Assembly (NCBI GenBank): GCA_002495945.1
Contig: DAHU01000116.1
Coordinates: 1,215-16,692, forward strand
Origin: Euryarchaeota archaeon UBA13
GTDB lineage: Archaea; Thermoplasmatota; Poseidoniia; Poseidoniales; Poseidoniaceae
Length of the DNA stretch: 15,478 nt
Direction: 5' to 3'
Position numbers and translations under genes: made by a program. Every line of letters starts with the position of its first letter. The stretch's first letter is position 1. This document shows, piece by piece, positions 1 to 8,248 of this stretch. The notes beneath the pieces are model-generated. The model was not told the origin of the DNA. It was given only the letters and a program-made list of their open reading frames with translations, and searched no databases.

Positions 1-1
1 C

Positions 2-325
2 GACATATCCAAACTAATCGACACATATTGCGGTAAAATTACGAATCAATTGATGTCTGAATCTTTGAAACTTAGATACTTAGAAATCTTGGTTGAAAGT
101 GATTTCGAACTGGCCAAAGACCGTTTTTCACAACTTGCCTCGCCTGATAATTTCGACCGTAGTAATACGGCAATACGATATTCAGCAAGGTGGTGGTTAT
201 TACATTCCAAGATTTATGTTGCCAGCGGTAAATCCTCATTGCGAGAAGCCTTGATGAGATTTAGAGAAGCTGGTTGCAGTAATGTTGTGACAGAACTGGA
301 ACAATTATTGCATGCGCAAATCTAG
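2..325 (+). CDS. C-terminal part of an unrecognised helical protein (5' end outside window)
   Basis: The reading frame is open from the window edge to the TAG at 323-325, giving at least 107 residues. A TTG at 50 and an ATG at 53 could be read as starts, but the open frame continues upstream of both with protein-like sequence (ISKLIDTYCGKITNQL), and no Shine-Dalgarno sequence precedes them. I therefore read this as the end of a longer gene. The visible part is rich in amphipathic helices (LKLRYLEILVESDFELAKD, then WWLLHSKIYVASGKSSLREA), which resembles TPR-like or other helical-hairpin proteins. No catalytic motif, signal peptide or TM segment is visible. Its stop codon overlaps the stop of the convergent RAM gene in a shared CTAG (322-325). 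I do not recognise the family and assign no function. Confidence 0.7.
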   Translation, partial: DISKLIDTYCGKITNQLMSESLKLRYLEILVESDFELAKDRFSQLASPDNFDRSNTAIRYSARWWLLHSKIYVASGKSSLREALMRFREAGCSNVVTELEQLLHAQI

Positions 326-555
326 ATTTCAGCACCGATTAGGGTTTTGGTGTCAACGATGCCCTGCATTGGTCTTATTTCCTCGACGATGCATCGAGTC
401 AAGTCGTATTCATCGTCAGCCTGAACTCGGGCGATAAGGTCATATTCGCCAAATAACATCCAGCCAGCAGTTACCAATTCAATTTCTTCAAGTCTTCCTC
501 GGACCGCTTTTTCTTGTCCAGGTTCTGTAGTTATCAAAACAAATCCAATCGCCAT
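322..555 (-). CDS. Stand-alone RAM-domain protein (Lrp/AsnC effector-binding domain), paralogue A
   Basis: This is a 77-residue protein consisting only of the RAM domain (regulation of amino acid metabolism) that forms the C-terminal half of Lrp/AsnC regulators. The beta-strand FVLITTEPG opens the fold. The family's core strand appears as FGEYDLIARV (residues 35-44), and the end carries GIVDTKTLIG (65-74). No helix-turn-helix precedes it, so it cannot bind DNA by the usual route. RAM domains bind small ligands such as amino acids and assemble as dimers or octamers; stand-alone versions are known in archaea. The start is secure: an AGGTGAT ribosome site lies three bases before the ATG and overlaps the stop codon of the upstream paralogue, so the two genes are translationally coupled. 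Over 77 ungapped positions it shares 27 identities with that paralogue. The ligand cannot be read from the sequence. Confidence 0.93.
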   Translation of the reverse strand: MAIGFVLITTEPGQEKAVRGRLEEIELVTAGWMLFGEYDLIARVQADDEYDLTRCIVEEIRPMQGIVDTKTLIGAEI

Positions 556-558
556 AAT

Positions 559-566
559 ATCACCTA
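559..566 (-). promoter_or_regulatory. Shine-Dalgarno site overlapping an upstream stop codon
   Basis: Read on the minus strand the bases are TAGGTGAT. The TAG is the stop of the upstream RAM gene, and AGGTGAT is complementary to the conserved 3' end of 16S rRNA. Three bases (ATT) separate it from the ATG at 555. The arrangement both fixes the start of the downstream gene and suggests translational coupling of the pair. Confidence 0.75.
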
Positions 567-797
567 ATATTCCACTGCAATCATAGTCTGTGTGTCTTTA
601 ACACCGTCAATTTGCCTAAAGTCACTCATCAGCATACCTGAAAGTTTTCGGGCATCTTCTGAACTTACTCTCACCAATAAATCGTATTCGCCATATAGAG
701 CATGAACCTCTACAACAGAGGCATGATTGCTGAGGGTCTGATATACTTCTCGCTCTCTTGAGGGTAGAGTTTTGAACAACACAAACGCTTCAGGCAT
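564..797 (-). CDS. Stand-alone RAM-domain protein (Lrp/AsnC effector-binding domain), paralogue B
   Basis: This 77-residue RAM domain has the same length as its neighbour downstream and aligns with it without gaps at about 35% identity. The core strand is YGEYDLLVRV (residues 35-44) and the C-terminal signature is GVKDTQTMIA (65-74). There is no DNA-binding domain. The ATG at 797 is preceded on the minus strand by GGGAGGGG, a strong ribosome site, so the start is well supported. It is the first gene of a two-gene operon; its stop codon lies within the ribosome site of the second gene. The gene is divergent from the giant surface protein starting at 906. The pair probably forms homo- or hetero-oligomeric effector-binding rings, either sensing a metabolite or modulating a full-length Lrp partner encoded elsewhere. 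That role is inferred from the family. Confidence 0.93.
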   Translation of the reverse strand: MPEAFVLFKTLPSREREVYQTLSNHASVVEVHALYGEYDLLVRVSSEDARKLSGMLMSDFRQIDGVKDTQTMIAVEY

Positions 798-836
798 ACC
801 CCTCCCACCAGCCCTAGTTTCTTATTGATTACTGTT

Positions 837-903
837 AACTTCCTTAGTTGCGTAATTGCGCATTGAGGCGAACTATTCAAAAGCGGAACAAGGCAAGGAA
901 GTT
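837..903. repeat. 9-bp inverted repeat in the divergent intergenic region; right arm overlaps a ribosome site
   Basis: AACTTCCTT (837-845) and AAGGAAGTT (895-903) are perfect inverted copies 49 bases apart. The right arm contains the AAGGAAG that serves as the Shine-Dalgarno-like site for the ATG at 906. If transcription starts left of 837, the arms could pair and hide the ribosome site; as DNA, they could be paired operator half-sites. The rest of 798-905 shows no convincing TATA box on either strand. Confidence 0.4.
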
Positions 904-905
904 CT

Positions 906-3900
906 ATGGAAAAAGAGAGTAAGTCATTTATTCCCTTTTTGCTAATGTTAGTTATCATGCTGACAATGCCCTTGTCCAATTTATCATCGAATGATAATCT
1001 CACCGAAATCCAAATCACAAAAAATACGACTTCTGCCCGAGCCCAGACCACGTGGAGTGGAGTTGTAGAACTGTCACAATCTTACACTGTTAACATCACT
1101 GACGAACTAATAATCGCTCCATGTACAGTAGTAAAATTACCAAATGCTGCTAGAATATTTGTCGAGGGGCGTTTGACAATAGACGGAGATATTGCCTGTC
1201 CAGTGACCTTAACTCAGGATGGTAATGGACTACATTATGGAATACAATTTAACCAATCATCATACGGGCGCGGCTCGGTAATAGACAATTTATCAATCGA
1301 CAATTCGATGTATGGGGTGACAATTTATGGGGCTAATCCTGATCTGAATAACATTTCAATTATCAACCCTTCAAGGGTTGGAATCGACCTTTTTTCAGGT
1401 GCAACTCCAACGATTAGCGACTTATTTGTTGATCAATCTGGTAGGGGTTTTTTCTATTCCGATTGGCGTTATGGTATCGGGTTATCTGTGGGGGCAAGTT
1501 CCTCACCAATCGTTGAAAGAGCGACTCTTTCCGATATGAGAATTAGGGGCCTCAATATTTGGGGCGATTCTGGAGGGATATATCGCCAAATAACAATTGA
1601 TAACATCTCTGCAGAGGGTGCATCAGCAATATCGGCTGGAGTGTGGGTTGAGGACAGTCGCCCCCTGATTACCAACGTCACGGTTGACAAATCGGATTAT
1701 GGTATCTTAATTCGCCATATCGATGATGGCGGATATACCCGTGCAGTTGTGAGAGATTGTCAAGTTACCAATTCGATGTATAGAGGGATATATGTTGACA
1801 AAGCGAACCATACTAACTTCACTAATTACGAAACAGCAGACTTCACAAATACCGTCGTGAGAGGGACAGGCGGTCCCAACGCCAAGACTGCTGATATTGG
1901 GTTTGCCGCGATTGAGGTAAATGCTACCGGGGCTTGGTTCGAAAATACCTTGATTGAAGATTCGACAACAGTTGGCTTAAGATTATATTTTGTTGATTCA
2001 TCTACAACTTTTAGAAACCTAAAAATTGTTGACTCGGGTGATGTAGGACAAGGAGCACATGAGGCTGGATTAGCAATTAGGTCATCATTTTTCGCACCGA
2101 TGTTTGACGGTCTAGAAATTAGTGGTTCTCCAGGGCCAGCGATATCGGCAACCTCTGGTGGTGCCATGCAAGGTTCTAACTGGTTTTTACACAATAATAC
2201 TCAAGACGGATTATACATTGAATCCTCAACTGTCATTGTTAACGATTTACACCTGACAGATAACGGCCAATCCGGAGCACATGTCTATGATTCACGATAT
2301 GTTACATTGTCCAATTTAACCGCCATTGGCAATGGAAATCTTGGTTTGACCGATATAGAACAAGCGGGATTATTGTTTGAAAAATCTAACGATATCGAGA
2401 CAAATTCCGGTGATGTAACTTGTAATCATTGCACAGTTTCTGGCTCTGCGGGCATTGGAGTCATGGTGAAAGACTCAGTAGATTTGTGGCTGAATCATCT
2501 AACTGTGGAGGATAATACACCAGCCTATGACCCGATTTCAATCGACAATAGTGGTCTAAACATTGGTCAACAGGGTGGTCAAATAAACATGCATAATGTG
2601 ATTGTTAAAACCGAGCGTTTAGGAACAGATTCCGGACCTGCAGTTAGAATAAATAGGGCAGCAGCTAATATTGATTTGATTACCATGCAAGGCAATCATA
2701 CCGGTTTACTATGGAATGGTAACAACAACGGAAATTTCCCCTCATCCCTCAGTCGAGCACAGCTGTCAGGAACAACATGTTTGCTTTTGACTGAGCATAA
2801 CTTACTGTCGGGAATTGATAATACAATAACACCACAATGTACTGGCTCAATTACACTGCAAGACAGTCAGGTTAACTGGAGTGGATTGACTGATTTGACC
2901 CAATCCACCGTGATTAATTTGGATTCATTCTCGAAGTTACACCTCCACCAACCAAACCAGGTAGCACTTGCAGACGCAATCATTGCTCCTTCAGGGGAAA
3001 TCGATGTTGCGTGGGATATATCGGTATGGGTGCAAAATAACAATTCTAACGGAATACCTGATGCACCTGTTCAACTCAGTTTTGACCAATTTGAGCCTAA
3101 TGCTCAACTCAATACAAATCAAGACGGATTTGTCAAATTCGAGGATTTCATCGGTCAAAGATGGACAAATTTGGGAGCCTCATCAACATCTACAGTGACT
3201 ATATCATGCTCTTATGATGGTCAGTCAAATAGTAGTGCAATTCAATTGGATAGCAACAAAATAGTCTACTGCTTATTGCCTTTAGACAACCAAGCCCCGT
3301 TCCTATACTGGGATAACCCCAGCGATGCTAGTGTCTTCCCAAGCGCTTCCGAAGTCGAATTTAATGCGTCGAGGTCCTGGGATTTGGATGATGATGAACT
3401 GGTATGGGAATGGATATCCTCAATCGATGGATTGATCGGAAATGAATCCAGTTTTGTGGTCAACAAGGGAACGTCACCCCAGTTACTCAGTGATGGTGTC
3501 CATCAAATTACGGCGAAATTATGTGACGATAGGGGCAACTGCGTTCAGCAAACAAGGACCATCGAATTATCCAACTTCATACCAGTAGTATTTGTAGAAT
3601 TTACTCCCGGATTAAACTCGTTCAATGAACTTGTCATGCCAAAAACGGGAACTCTCAAAGTAAATCTTTCCGGCACCTATGACCCTGAAGGCGATCAGTT
3701 GAATTGCTGGATTAGTACCTCTTATGGTCTTGAATTTCCTCAACAAAGTGAATCCAATTTTGTCTGTGATGAGGTCATTGAGTACACATTCCCATTGACT
3801 ACAACGATAGATAACCCAGCTCCACCTAGTGACACATTTTCACTTACGGTAAATGTTGATGACGGTGTTAATCCACCGGTAACCCTGAATTATGATACGA

Positions 3901-5669
3901 TTCTTTACAATGAAATTCCAGAACCAATTTTCACCATCATTAGAACAGAAAATTACAGCCAGAATGTTGTCACACTAGATGGTTCTCAAACCATTGACCC
4001 AGAGGGAGATGCGTTAACAATTGAATACTATTCAAGTCTCGATGGCGTCCTACAGTGGTCAGACCAACCAGCCGGCAATGTTTGGCAAGGTCATCTCTCA
4101 AGGGGGATTCATACAATTGAGATGCGAGTAACCGATGATGTTCCGGAACATATTGATACTTACAAAACATCATCATTCCTGATTTCAGTGCTCAATTCTG
4201 CGCCTTTAGCAGACATCAAATCTCCGTCCCTGTCAAAGAATTATGATTCCTCAGAACTAGTGATTCTCTCGGCTAACGGCTCGGGAGATTTTGATTCTGT
4301 CTGTTCATCATTCAATGCCGTTGGTTACTGGCACTGTAACAACATTGAACCTGCACAAGGTTCAGAATATCTGCAAGTATCATGGACTAGCGACATTGAT
4401 GGGCGATTATCTTCGACTAATCAAGAGGGGTTATACTACCTCTCAAGATTAACAACCGGTTTGCACACAATCACTTTGGAAATCGATGACGGAATTAATC
4501 CGCCTGTTACCGATACTACGATGGTGGAGGTAAGTAAATCAGCACCGGTGTTGAATCTAGCGACTCCAGATACTTCGCTAACTTATCAGTCCTCAGAGTA
4601 CATCTTTTGGAATGCAGTAGAATCGATAGATTATGATGGTGATTCATTTGATATGACGGTGATATCAGATTTGCAAACCGAACCAATTCTCGAAAATGTT
4701 GACCCAAGCATAACTCACATCTCTCAATTGCAAGCAGGCACTCATGAAATATCGATTATCTTGACCGATTCTGATGGGATGCAAAGAGTTGAGTCCCTAA
4801 CATTGTATGTCATACCATCCTCACCCACAGTAATTATTAGCAGTCCCGCAGAAGGAGAATCATTTTCTGGCGGGACAGAATTAATACTCGAAGAGGAATC
4901 ATTCGACGCAGACTTTGATATCGTGTTTCGACAGTGGGAAGTAATCGATAAATCGAACGGCATGATAGTGACAACATCTAGTTTGAGCACCGCAGTTATC
5001 ACATTATCACCCGGTGAATTTCAGGTTAAATTAACCGTGCGGGACAGTCTCCAAAACACCGAAGTTGACACCCGCAACATTAGAGTTGAGAAGACCGACC
5101 CTGTACTGGATTCTGAATCACTAATAGTAACTCCCTCAGAACTGACAACTGGAGTATTGACAACTATTGATGTTAGTATTGTTCTATCAGACCCAGATGG
5201 AACTACACAGGACGTTAGAGCAACAATAATTCATGGCATTCAGGTATGGGATTTTGCTCTCCAAGATCTCGATGGTGACAATGTCTGGGAAGGCTCCACA
5301 GAAATAAACCCAGATAAAGCCGGTCGGCCAAGCCTAAGAATTGTTGCAACTGATGGAACAGGTGATTCCGCAACCGTTGACCAAGTCTCTCGCACAATTG
5401 TAGTGGCTGACAGCGAACAAGCCAGTACAAACACCGGCTTAATCATCGGTGGAGGAGCGTTGATTGTGCTAATCATTGTGTCTAGTTTAGTGCTTGCAAG
5501 GCTCCGGAAATCTAAATTCGAAGATGAACTAATTGAATCGTGGAATACGTTTAGGAAACCACAAAGTGAAACAGCCGCTACTGAATTGGAGGGTGGCGCT
5601 GTTGATGGTGCTCGAGAAGTAGTCAACGATTTGTGGTCCAAACTCGAGGAAGAAGAAGGTTTGAACTGA
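906..5669 (+). CDS. Giant membrane-anchored surface protein: beta-helix plus Ig/PKD-like repeats
   Basis: This is a 1587-residue secreted protein. Residues 1-28 form a signal peptide (basic start, then FIPFLLMLVIMLTMPL). About residues 50-660 carry repeated short strands with Asn/Asp ladders such as IDNLSIDNSMYGVTIYG, typical of right-handed parallel beta-helices (PbH1 repeats). Around 690-790 is a carboxypeptidase-regulatory-like beta domain. From 795 to about 1395 there are six Ig/PKD-like domains marked by DPEGD or similar turns, a SxxDG motif and LxxGxHxI strands. A seventh, diverged domain precedes a TM segment at about 1512-1533 and an acidic cytoplasmic tail of about 54 residues. More than 20 N-x-S/T sequons suit N-glycosylation. 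The ATG has AAGGAAG five bases upstream. Beta-helices of this kind often bind or cleave polysaccharides, but no catalytic residues can be named, so adhesion or glycan binding is an inference. It lies next to two glycosyltransferase genes. Confidence 0.93.
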   Translation: MEKESKSFIPFLLMLVIMLTMPLSNLSSNDNLTEIQITKNTTSARAQTTWSGVVELSQSYTVNITDELIIAPCTVVKLPNAARIFVEGRLTIDGDIACPVTLTQDGNGLHYGIQFNQSSYGRGSVIDNLSIDNSMYGVTIYGANPDLNNISIINPSRVGIDLFSGATPTISDLFVDQSGRGFFYSDWRYGIGLSVGASSSPIVERATLSDMRIRGLNIWGDSGGIYRQITIDNISAEGASAISAGVWVEDSRPLITNVTVDKSDYGILIRHIDDGGYTRAVVRDCQVTNSMYRGIYVDKANHTNFTNYETADFTNTVVRGTGGPNAKTADIGFAAIEVNATGAWFENTLIEDSTTVGLRLYFVDSSTTFRNLKIVDSGDVGQGAHEAGLAIRSSFFAPMFDGLEISGSPGPAISATSGGAMQGSNWFLHNNTQDGLYIESSTVIVNDLHLTDNGQSGAHVYDSRYVTLSNLTAIGNGNLGLTDIEQAGLLFEKSNDIETNSGDVTCNHCTVSGSAGIGVMVKDSVDLWLNHLTVEDNTPAYDPISIDNSGLNIGQQGGQINMHNVIVKTERLGTDSGPAVRINRAAANIDLITMQGNHTGLLWNGNNNGNFPSSLSRAQLSGTTCLLLTEHNLLSGIDNTITPQCTGSITLQDSQVNWSGLTDLTQSTVINLDSFSKLHLHQPNQVALADAIIAPSGEIDVAWDISVWVQNNNSNGIPDAPVQLSFDQFEPNAQLNTNQDGFVKFEDFIGQRWTNLGASSTSTVTISCSYDGQSNSSAIQLDSNKIVYCLLPLDNQAPFLYWDNPSDASVFPSASEVEFNASRSWDLDDDELVWEWISSIDGLIGNESSFVVNKGTSPQLLSDGVHQITAKLCDDRGNCVQQTRTIELSNFIPVVFVEFTPGLNSFNELVMPKTGTLKVNLSGTYDPEGDQLNCWISTSYGLEFPQQSESNFVCDEVIEYTFPLTTTIDNPAPPSDTFSLTVNVDDGVNPPVTLNYDTILYNEIPEPIFTIIRTENYSQNVVTLDGSQTIDPEGDALTIEYYSSLDGVLQWSDQPAGNVWQGHLSRGIHTIEMRVTDDVPEHIDTYKTSSFLISVLNSAPLADIKSPSLSKNYDSSELVILSANGSGDFDSVCSSFNAVGYWHCNNIEPAQGSEYLQVSWTSDIDGRLSSTNQEGLYYLSRLTTGLHTITLEIDDGINPPVTDTTMVEVSKSAPVLNLATPDTSLTYQSSEYIFWNAVESIDYDGDSFDMTVISDLQTEPILENVDPSITHISQLQAGTHEISIILTDSDGMQRVESLTLYVIPSSPTVIISSPAEGESFSGGTELILEEESFDADFDIVFRQWEVIDKSNGMIVTTSSLSTAVITLSPGEFQVKLTVRDSLQNTEVDTRNIRVEKTDPVLDSESLIVTPSELTTGVLTTIDVSIVLSDPDGTTQDVRATIIHGIQVWDFALQDLDGDNVWEGSTEINPDKAGRPSLRIVATDGTGDSATVDQVSRTIVVADSEQASTNTGLIIGGGALIVLIIVSSLVLARLRKSKFEDELIESWNTFRKPQSETAATELEGGAVDGAREVVNDLWSKLEEEEGLN

Positions 5670-6440
5670 TTACTGTTCTGGTAAATTCTTATTTTTTGAA
5701 TCAGGATTTGACTCTCTAAAGCCCCAGGGCGTTCTTGTACGGTTTAAGCCGAATCTCTTAGCAAACAGGAATTTGAAATTTTTCCATCCATCACCCCAAG
5801 TGTGGATTTCTGCATCACCAACTCTTGGCCGATATGGGACAGAAATTTCAATGGCTTTTTGTTTGCCAATATGCTTGCGTGCAAGGATTTTAATCTCTTC
5901 CGACAAGGGCATACCATCATTGGTTGGGCGCATTTTTGGGTCGTCAAAAATTGATTTCCTGAATACCCACATACCTGATTGAGAATCTTTTACTCCGTAG
6001 CCAAATAGTAGTCTTGCGGTAAAGGATAGCGCCCAGTTACCAAACCCATGAAGTCCGGACATTGAGCCATCTTCTGCTAATGATAAGCGGTCACAGGTAA
6101 TGAATTGGAGGTCATCGTCGAGGAGTTTTTTCACCAGTTTTGGAACCAATTCAGCGGGGTAGGTGCAATCTGCATCCATTGTCACTATGATATCATTACT
6201 GGCAATATCAAACCCGGTTCGATAAGCTCTACCATAGCCTCTTCTATCTTCGAGGTGCACTCTTGCTCCCTTGTCTAGAGCAAGTTGCCTTGTGTTATCA
6301 GTAGAATTTCCATCGACAATCAAAATCTCCAATTTTTTGCACCATCCAGTCGGTATTGAATCAATAGTCGGCTCTATTGCTTCTTCCTCATTTCTGGTGG
6401 GCAGAATAACCGTCACGGTTACTGGAAGTTTTTCGCCCAT
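5670..6440 (-). CDS. GT2 glycosyltransferase, dolichyl-phosphate mannosyltransferase (Dpm1) type
   Basis: This 256-residue GT-A enzyme has the family signatures in order: VILPTRNEEE (residues 11-20), VDGNSTDNT (42-50), the RGYGRAYRTGF segment (67-77), the metal- and nucleotide-binding DAD (89-91) and QSGMWVFRK. Such enzymes move a sugar from GDP- or UDP-sugar to dolichyl phosphate at the inner face of the membrane, supplying lipid-linked sugars for N-glycosylation. There is no C-terminal TM extension, so it resembles the short human-type Dpm1. The exact sugar is unknown; AglJ/AglD-like roles are possible. The ATG lacks a clear ribosome site, and the message may be leaderless. Its TAA directly abuts the TGA of the convergent surface protein, with no base between. 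It is divergent from the GT4 gene, with 108 bases between the two start codons. Nothing clearly promoter-like was seen there. Confidence 0.9.
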   Translation of the reverse strand: MGEKLPVTVTVILPTRNEEEAIEPTIDSIPTGWCKKLEILIVDGNSTDNTRQLALDKGARVHLEDRRGYGRAYRTGFDIASNDIIVTMDADCTYPAELVPKLVKKLLDDDLQFITCDRLSLAEDGSMSGLHGFGNWALSFTARLLFGYGVKDSQSGMWVFRKSIFDDPKMRPTNDGMPLSEEIKILARKHIGKQKAIEISVPYRPRVGDAEIHTWGDGWKNFKFLFAKRFGLNRTRTPWGFRESNPDSKNKNLPEQ

Positions 6441-6548
6441 AGTTGCGCGTGAAGATTTTCTGTTTTGAAGTCATTGGCTGATTAATTCATTCGATTTTCG
6501 AGCCACGATTGGTCAAAATTCAAACCTAAAGCACCTCTCGCAGGCTTG

Positions 6549-7823
6549 ATGCACATCGCAATGATTGCAGGTGAGTACCCTCCTAGATGGGGCGGTATAG
6601 GTTCGGTAGTCTACCATCTTGCTGGACACCTTGCCTCATTTGGTCATCAAGTCACTATTATCACCAGATCTCATGAAGGCAGGGCTCCAATACAGTCTAG
6701 CGTCAAAGTAGTCGAAGTGCCGTGGCTAAAGTTACCAATGAAATTCACTCGCTCTTATGCTAAACATGCTCTCAGAGTGCTAAAAAAACTACACAAAATA
6801 GAACCATTTGATGTAATCCATGTTCACCTACCTCTTGCATCATTTACTGCAAAAGAATTTCAGTATATGGAACAAAATATTGCACCAGTTTGTAGTTCGC
6901 TTCACGGGTCTTGGTTGGGTGAAAAGCAAGGCGTAATTAGAGCGGCAAAAGCGGGTGAGTCTGCGACTTGGCGTAATCCAAATGATTTGGCAATTAGGTT
7001 AACTGCAAAATGGTATTCAAAATATGAAAAAGCCGGATTATTAAACTCCTCCATCAGCATTGCTAACTCCAAGGCTACATTACAGGAATTTGCTGAATGG
7101 TATGCGCCGGGTCAGGAATTTAATGCTGACGTAGTACTGTGGGGATGTGATCACAAGGTATTCCGTCCGGCAAATATCGATGACGAAGAAGAACAACTGG
7201 CGCATGAGAGTATTAGGCACAAGTACCGGTGCGACGACGAAAAGGCTCTGAGCCACGATACTGGAACCGACACTCCAATGTTGCTAGCGGTTGGCCGGCT
7301 TGTGGCAAGAAAAGGTTACATGACATTGCTAAGGGCGATGCCGCAAATTTTAGCAGAAAATCCTGCAGCTAAATTAGTCATTATCGGCCGTGGTCACATG
7401 AAGAAGAAACTGCTGAAGGAAGCCCAGAAACTGGCAATAAGTGACTCGATATTCATTGAAAGTGGGATGTCATTTGATGATTTAGCACAACATTTCCGCA
7501 GCGCCGATTTAGTAATATATCCGTCATACTATGAAGGACAAGGCCTAATCCCACTCGAAGCAATGTCAAGCAGCACCCCTGTGATTACTGTGGACATGGC
7601 GCCGTTAACCGAGATGGTTGATGAGAAAGTTGGAGGCCTATTCAAAATGGGAGACTCGAGGGATTTAGCAAGCCAAGTTTCCAAACTATTGTCGGACTCC
7701 GAGTCTCGAGAATCAATGGCAAAATTAGGAAGAAAACTGGTTTTGTCAAGATATACATATGAACATAACGCCAATGATTTCTTAGAAATCTATCAATCAA
7801 TCATTAACAAGGCTAGACAATAA
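6549..7823 (+). CDS. GT4 family glycosyltransferase
   Basis: This is a GT-B fold retaining glycosyltransferase of 424 residues. The N-terminal nucleotide fold begins IAMIAGEYPPRWGGIGSVV, a signature of GT4 enzymes, and continues with VIHVHLP and a HGSW motif. The C-terminal half carries LLAVGRLVARKG, then the donor-binding EX7E motif within YEGQGLIPLEAMSS (Glu329 and Glu337), followed by TPVITVDMAPLTEMV. Between the lobes is an acidic insert at about residues 213-238. The family transfers sugars from nucleotide donors to lipid-linked or protein acceptors. Donor and acceptor cannot be told from the sequence. I chose the ATG at 6549 over the TTG at 6546 because it is the normal family start and has AGG four bases upstream. 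Next to a Dpm1-type enzyme and surface proteins, a role in surface glycan or N-glycan assembly is likely but inferred. The zinc-ribbon gene follows after 23 bases. Confidence 0.93.
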   Translation: MHIAMIAGEYPPRWGGIGSVVYHLAGHLASFGHQVTIITRSHEGRAPIQSSVKVVEVPWLKLPMKFTRSYAKHALRVLKKLHKIEPFDVIHVHLPLASFTAKEFQYMEQNIAPVCSSLHGSWLGEKQGVIRAAKAGESATWRNPNDLAIRLTAKWYSKYEKAGLLNSSISIANSKATLQEFAEWYAPGQEFNADVVLWGCDHKVFRPANIDDEEEQLAHESIRHKYRCDDEKALSHDTGTDTPMLLAVGRLVARKGYMTLLRAMPQILAENPAAKLVIIGRGHMKKKLLKEAQKLAISDSIFIESGMSFDDLAQHFRSADLVIYPSYYEGQGLIPLEAMSSSTPVITVDMAPLTEMVDEKVGGLFKMGDSRDLASQVSKLLSDSESRESMAKLGRKLVLSRYTYEHNANDFLEIYQSIINKARQ

Positions 7824-7846
7824 TAGCTGTGAGGGATGCTGTCGAT

Positions 7847-8239
7847 ATGCGCACTAATTGCCCGACCTGTTCAAGTAAAATTCAGTTTCCGAAGGCTACT
7901 AAATTGGTAAAATGTCCTAGTTGTGAACAAGTATTTGAAACTAAAAATCTAGGAATCGAAAAGCGTGCTTGGAAAATAGCAATAACAGGCTTAGTATTGT
8001 GTTTTCATTATTTCATCCTATCATTATTTTCGCCGGTTTTAGATGCTACAGACATCAATTTTTTTGTCCTTTTAATTTTGCTAAACATGATTGGTACACC
8101 GATTGCTCTATACGGTTTGTTACTTGTTATAGTTGAGAAATTAAACCGAGAAAATAAATTCATAATTTTTGAGTCGTTTGGCATAATTATGGTATTTTAC
8201 AATGCTTACCTAATTTTTACCATGGGAACAATTTCTTGA
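7847..8239 (+). CDS. Small zinc-ribbon membrane protein with three predicted TM segments
   Basis: This 130-residue protein starts with a zinc ribbon: CPTC at residues 5-8 and CPSC at 24-27, four Cys suited to one zinc ion. Three hydrophobic segments follow at about 42-62, 68-96 and 104-128. The N-terminal ribbon is probably cytoplasmic. The ATG at 7847 is preferred because GAGGGA lies ten bases upstream and the ribbon starts right after it. An in-frame GTG at 7829 would add six residues but has no ribosome site. It sits 23 bases after the GT4 gene on the same strand and is probably co-transcribed with it. The hydrophobic part is AT-rich. I do not recognise a characterised family, and no function is assigned. 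Confidence 0.8.
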   Translation: MRTNCPTCSSKIQFPKATKLVKCPSCEQVFETKNLGIEKRAWKIAITGLVLCFHYFILSLFSPVLDATDINFFVLLILLNMIGTPIALYGLLLVIVEKLNRENKFIIFESFGIIMVFYNAYLIFTMGTIS

Positions 8240-8248
8240 TTCTGAGGC

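Noticed and set aside
50..325. Complete 91-residue gene starting at the TTG at 50
   Set aside because: The frame is open and protein-like back to the window edge and no ribosome site precedes the TTG/ATG, so a partial longer gene is more likely.
710..1051. Minus-strand open frame across the 798-905 divergent region
   Set aside because: It overlaps two well-supported genes and their start sites and shows no protein-like pattern of its own.
6441..6548. tRNA or small RNA gene between the two glycosyltransferase genes
   Set aside because: No cloverleaf, conserved TTC box or stable hairpin was seen. It is an ordinary divergent spacer.
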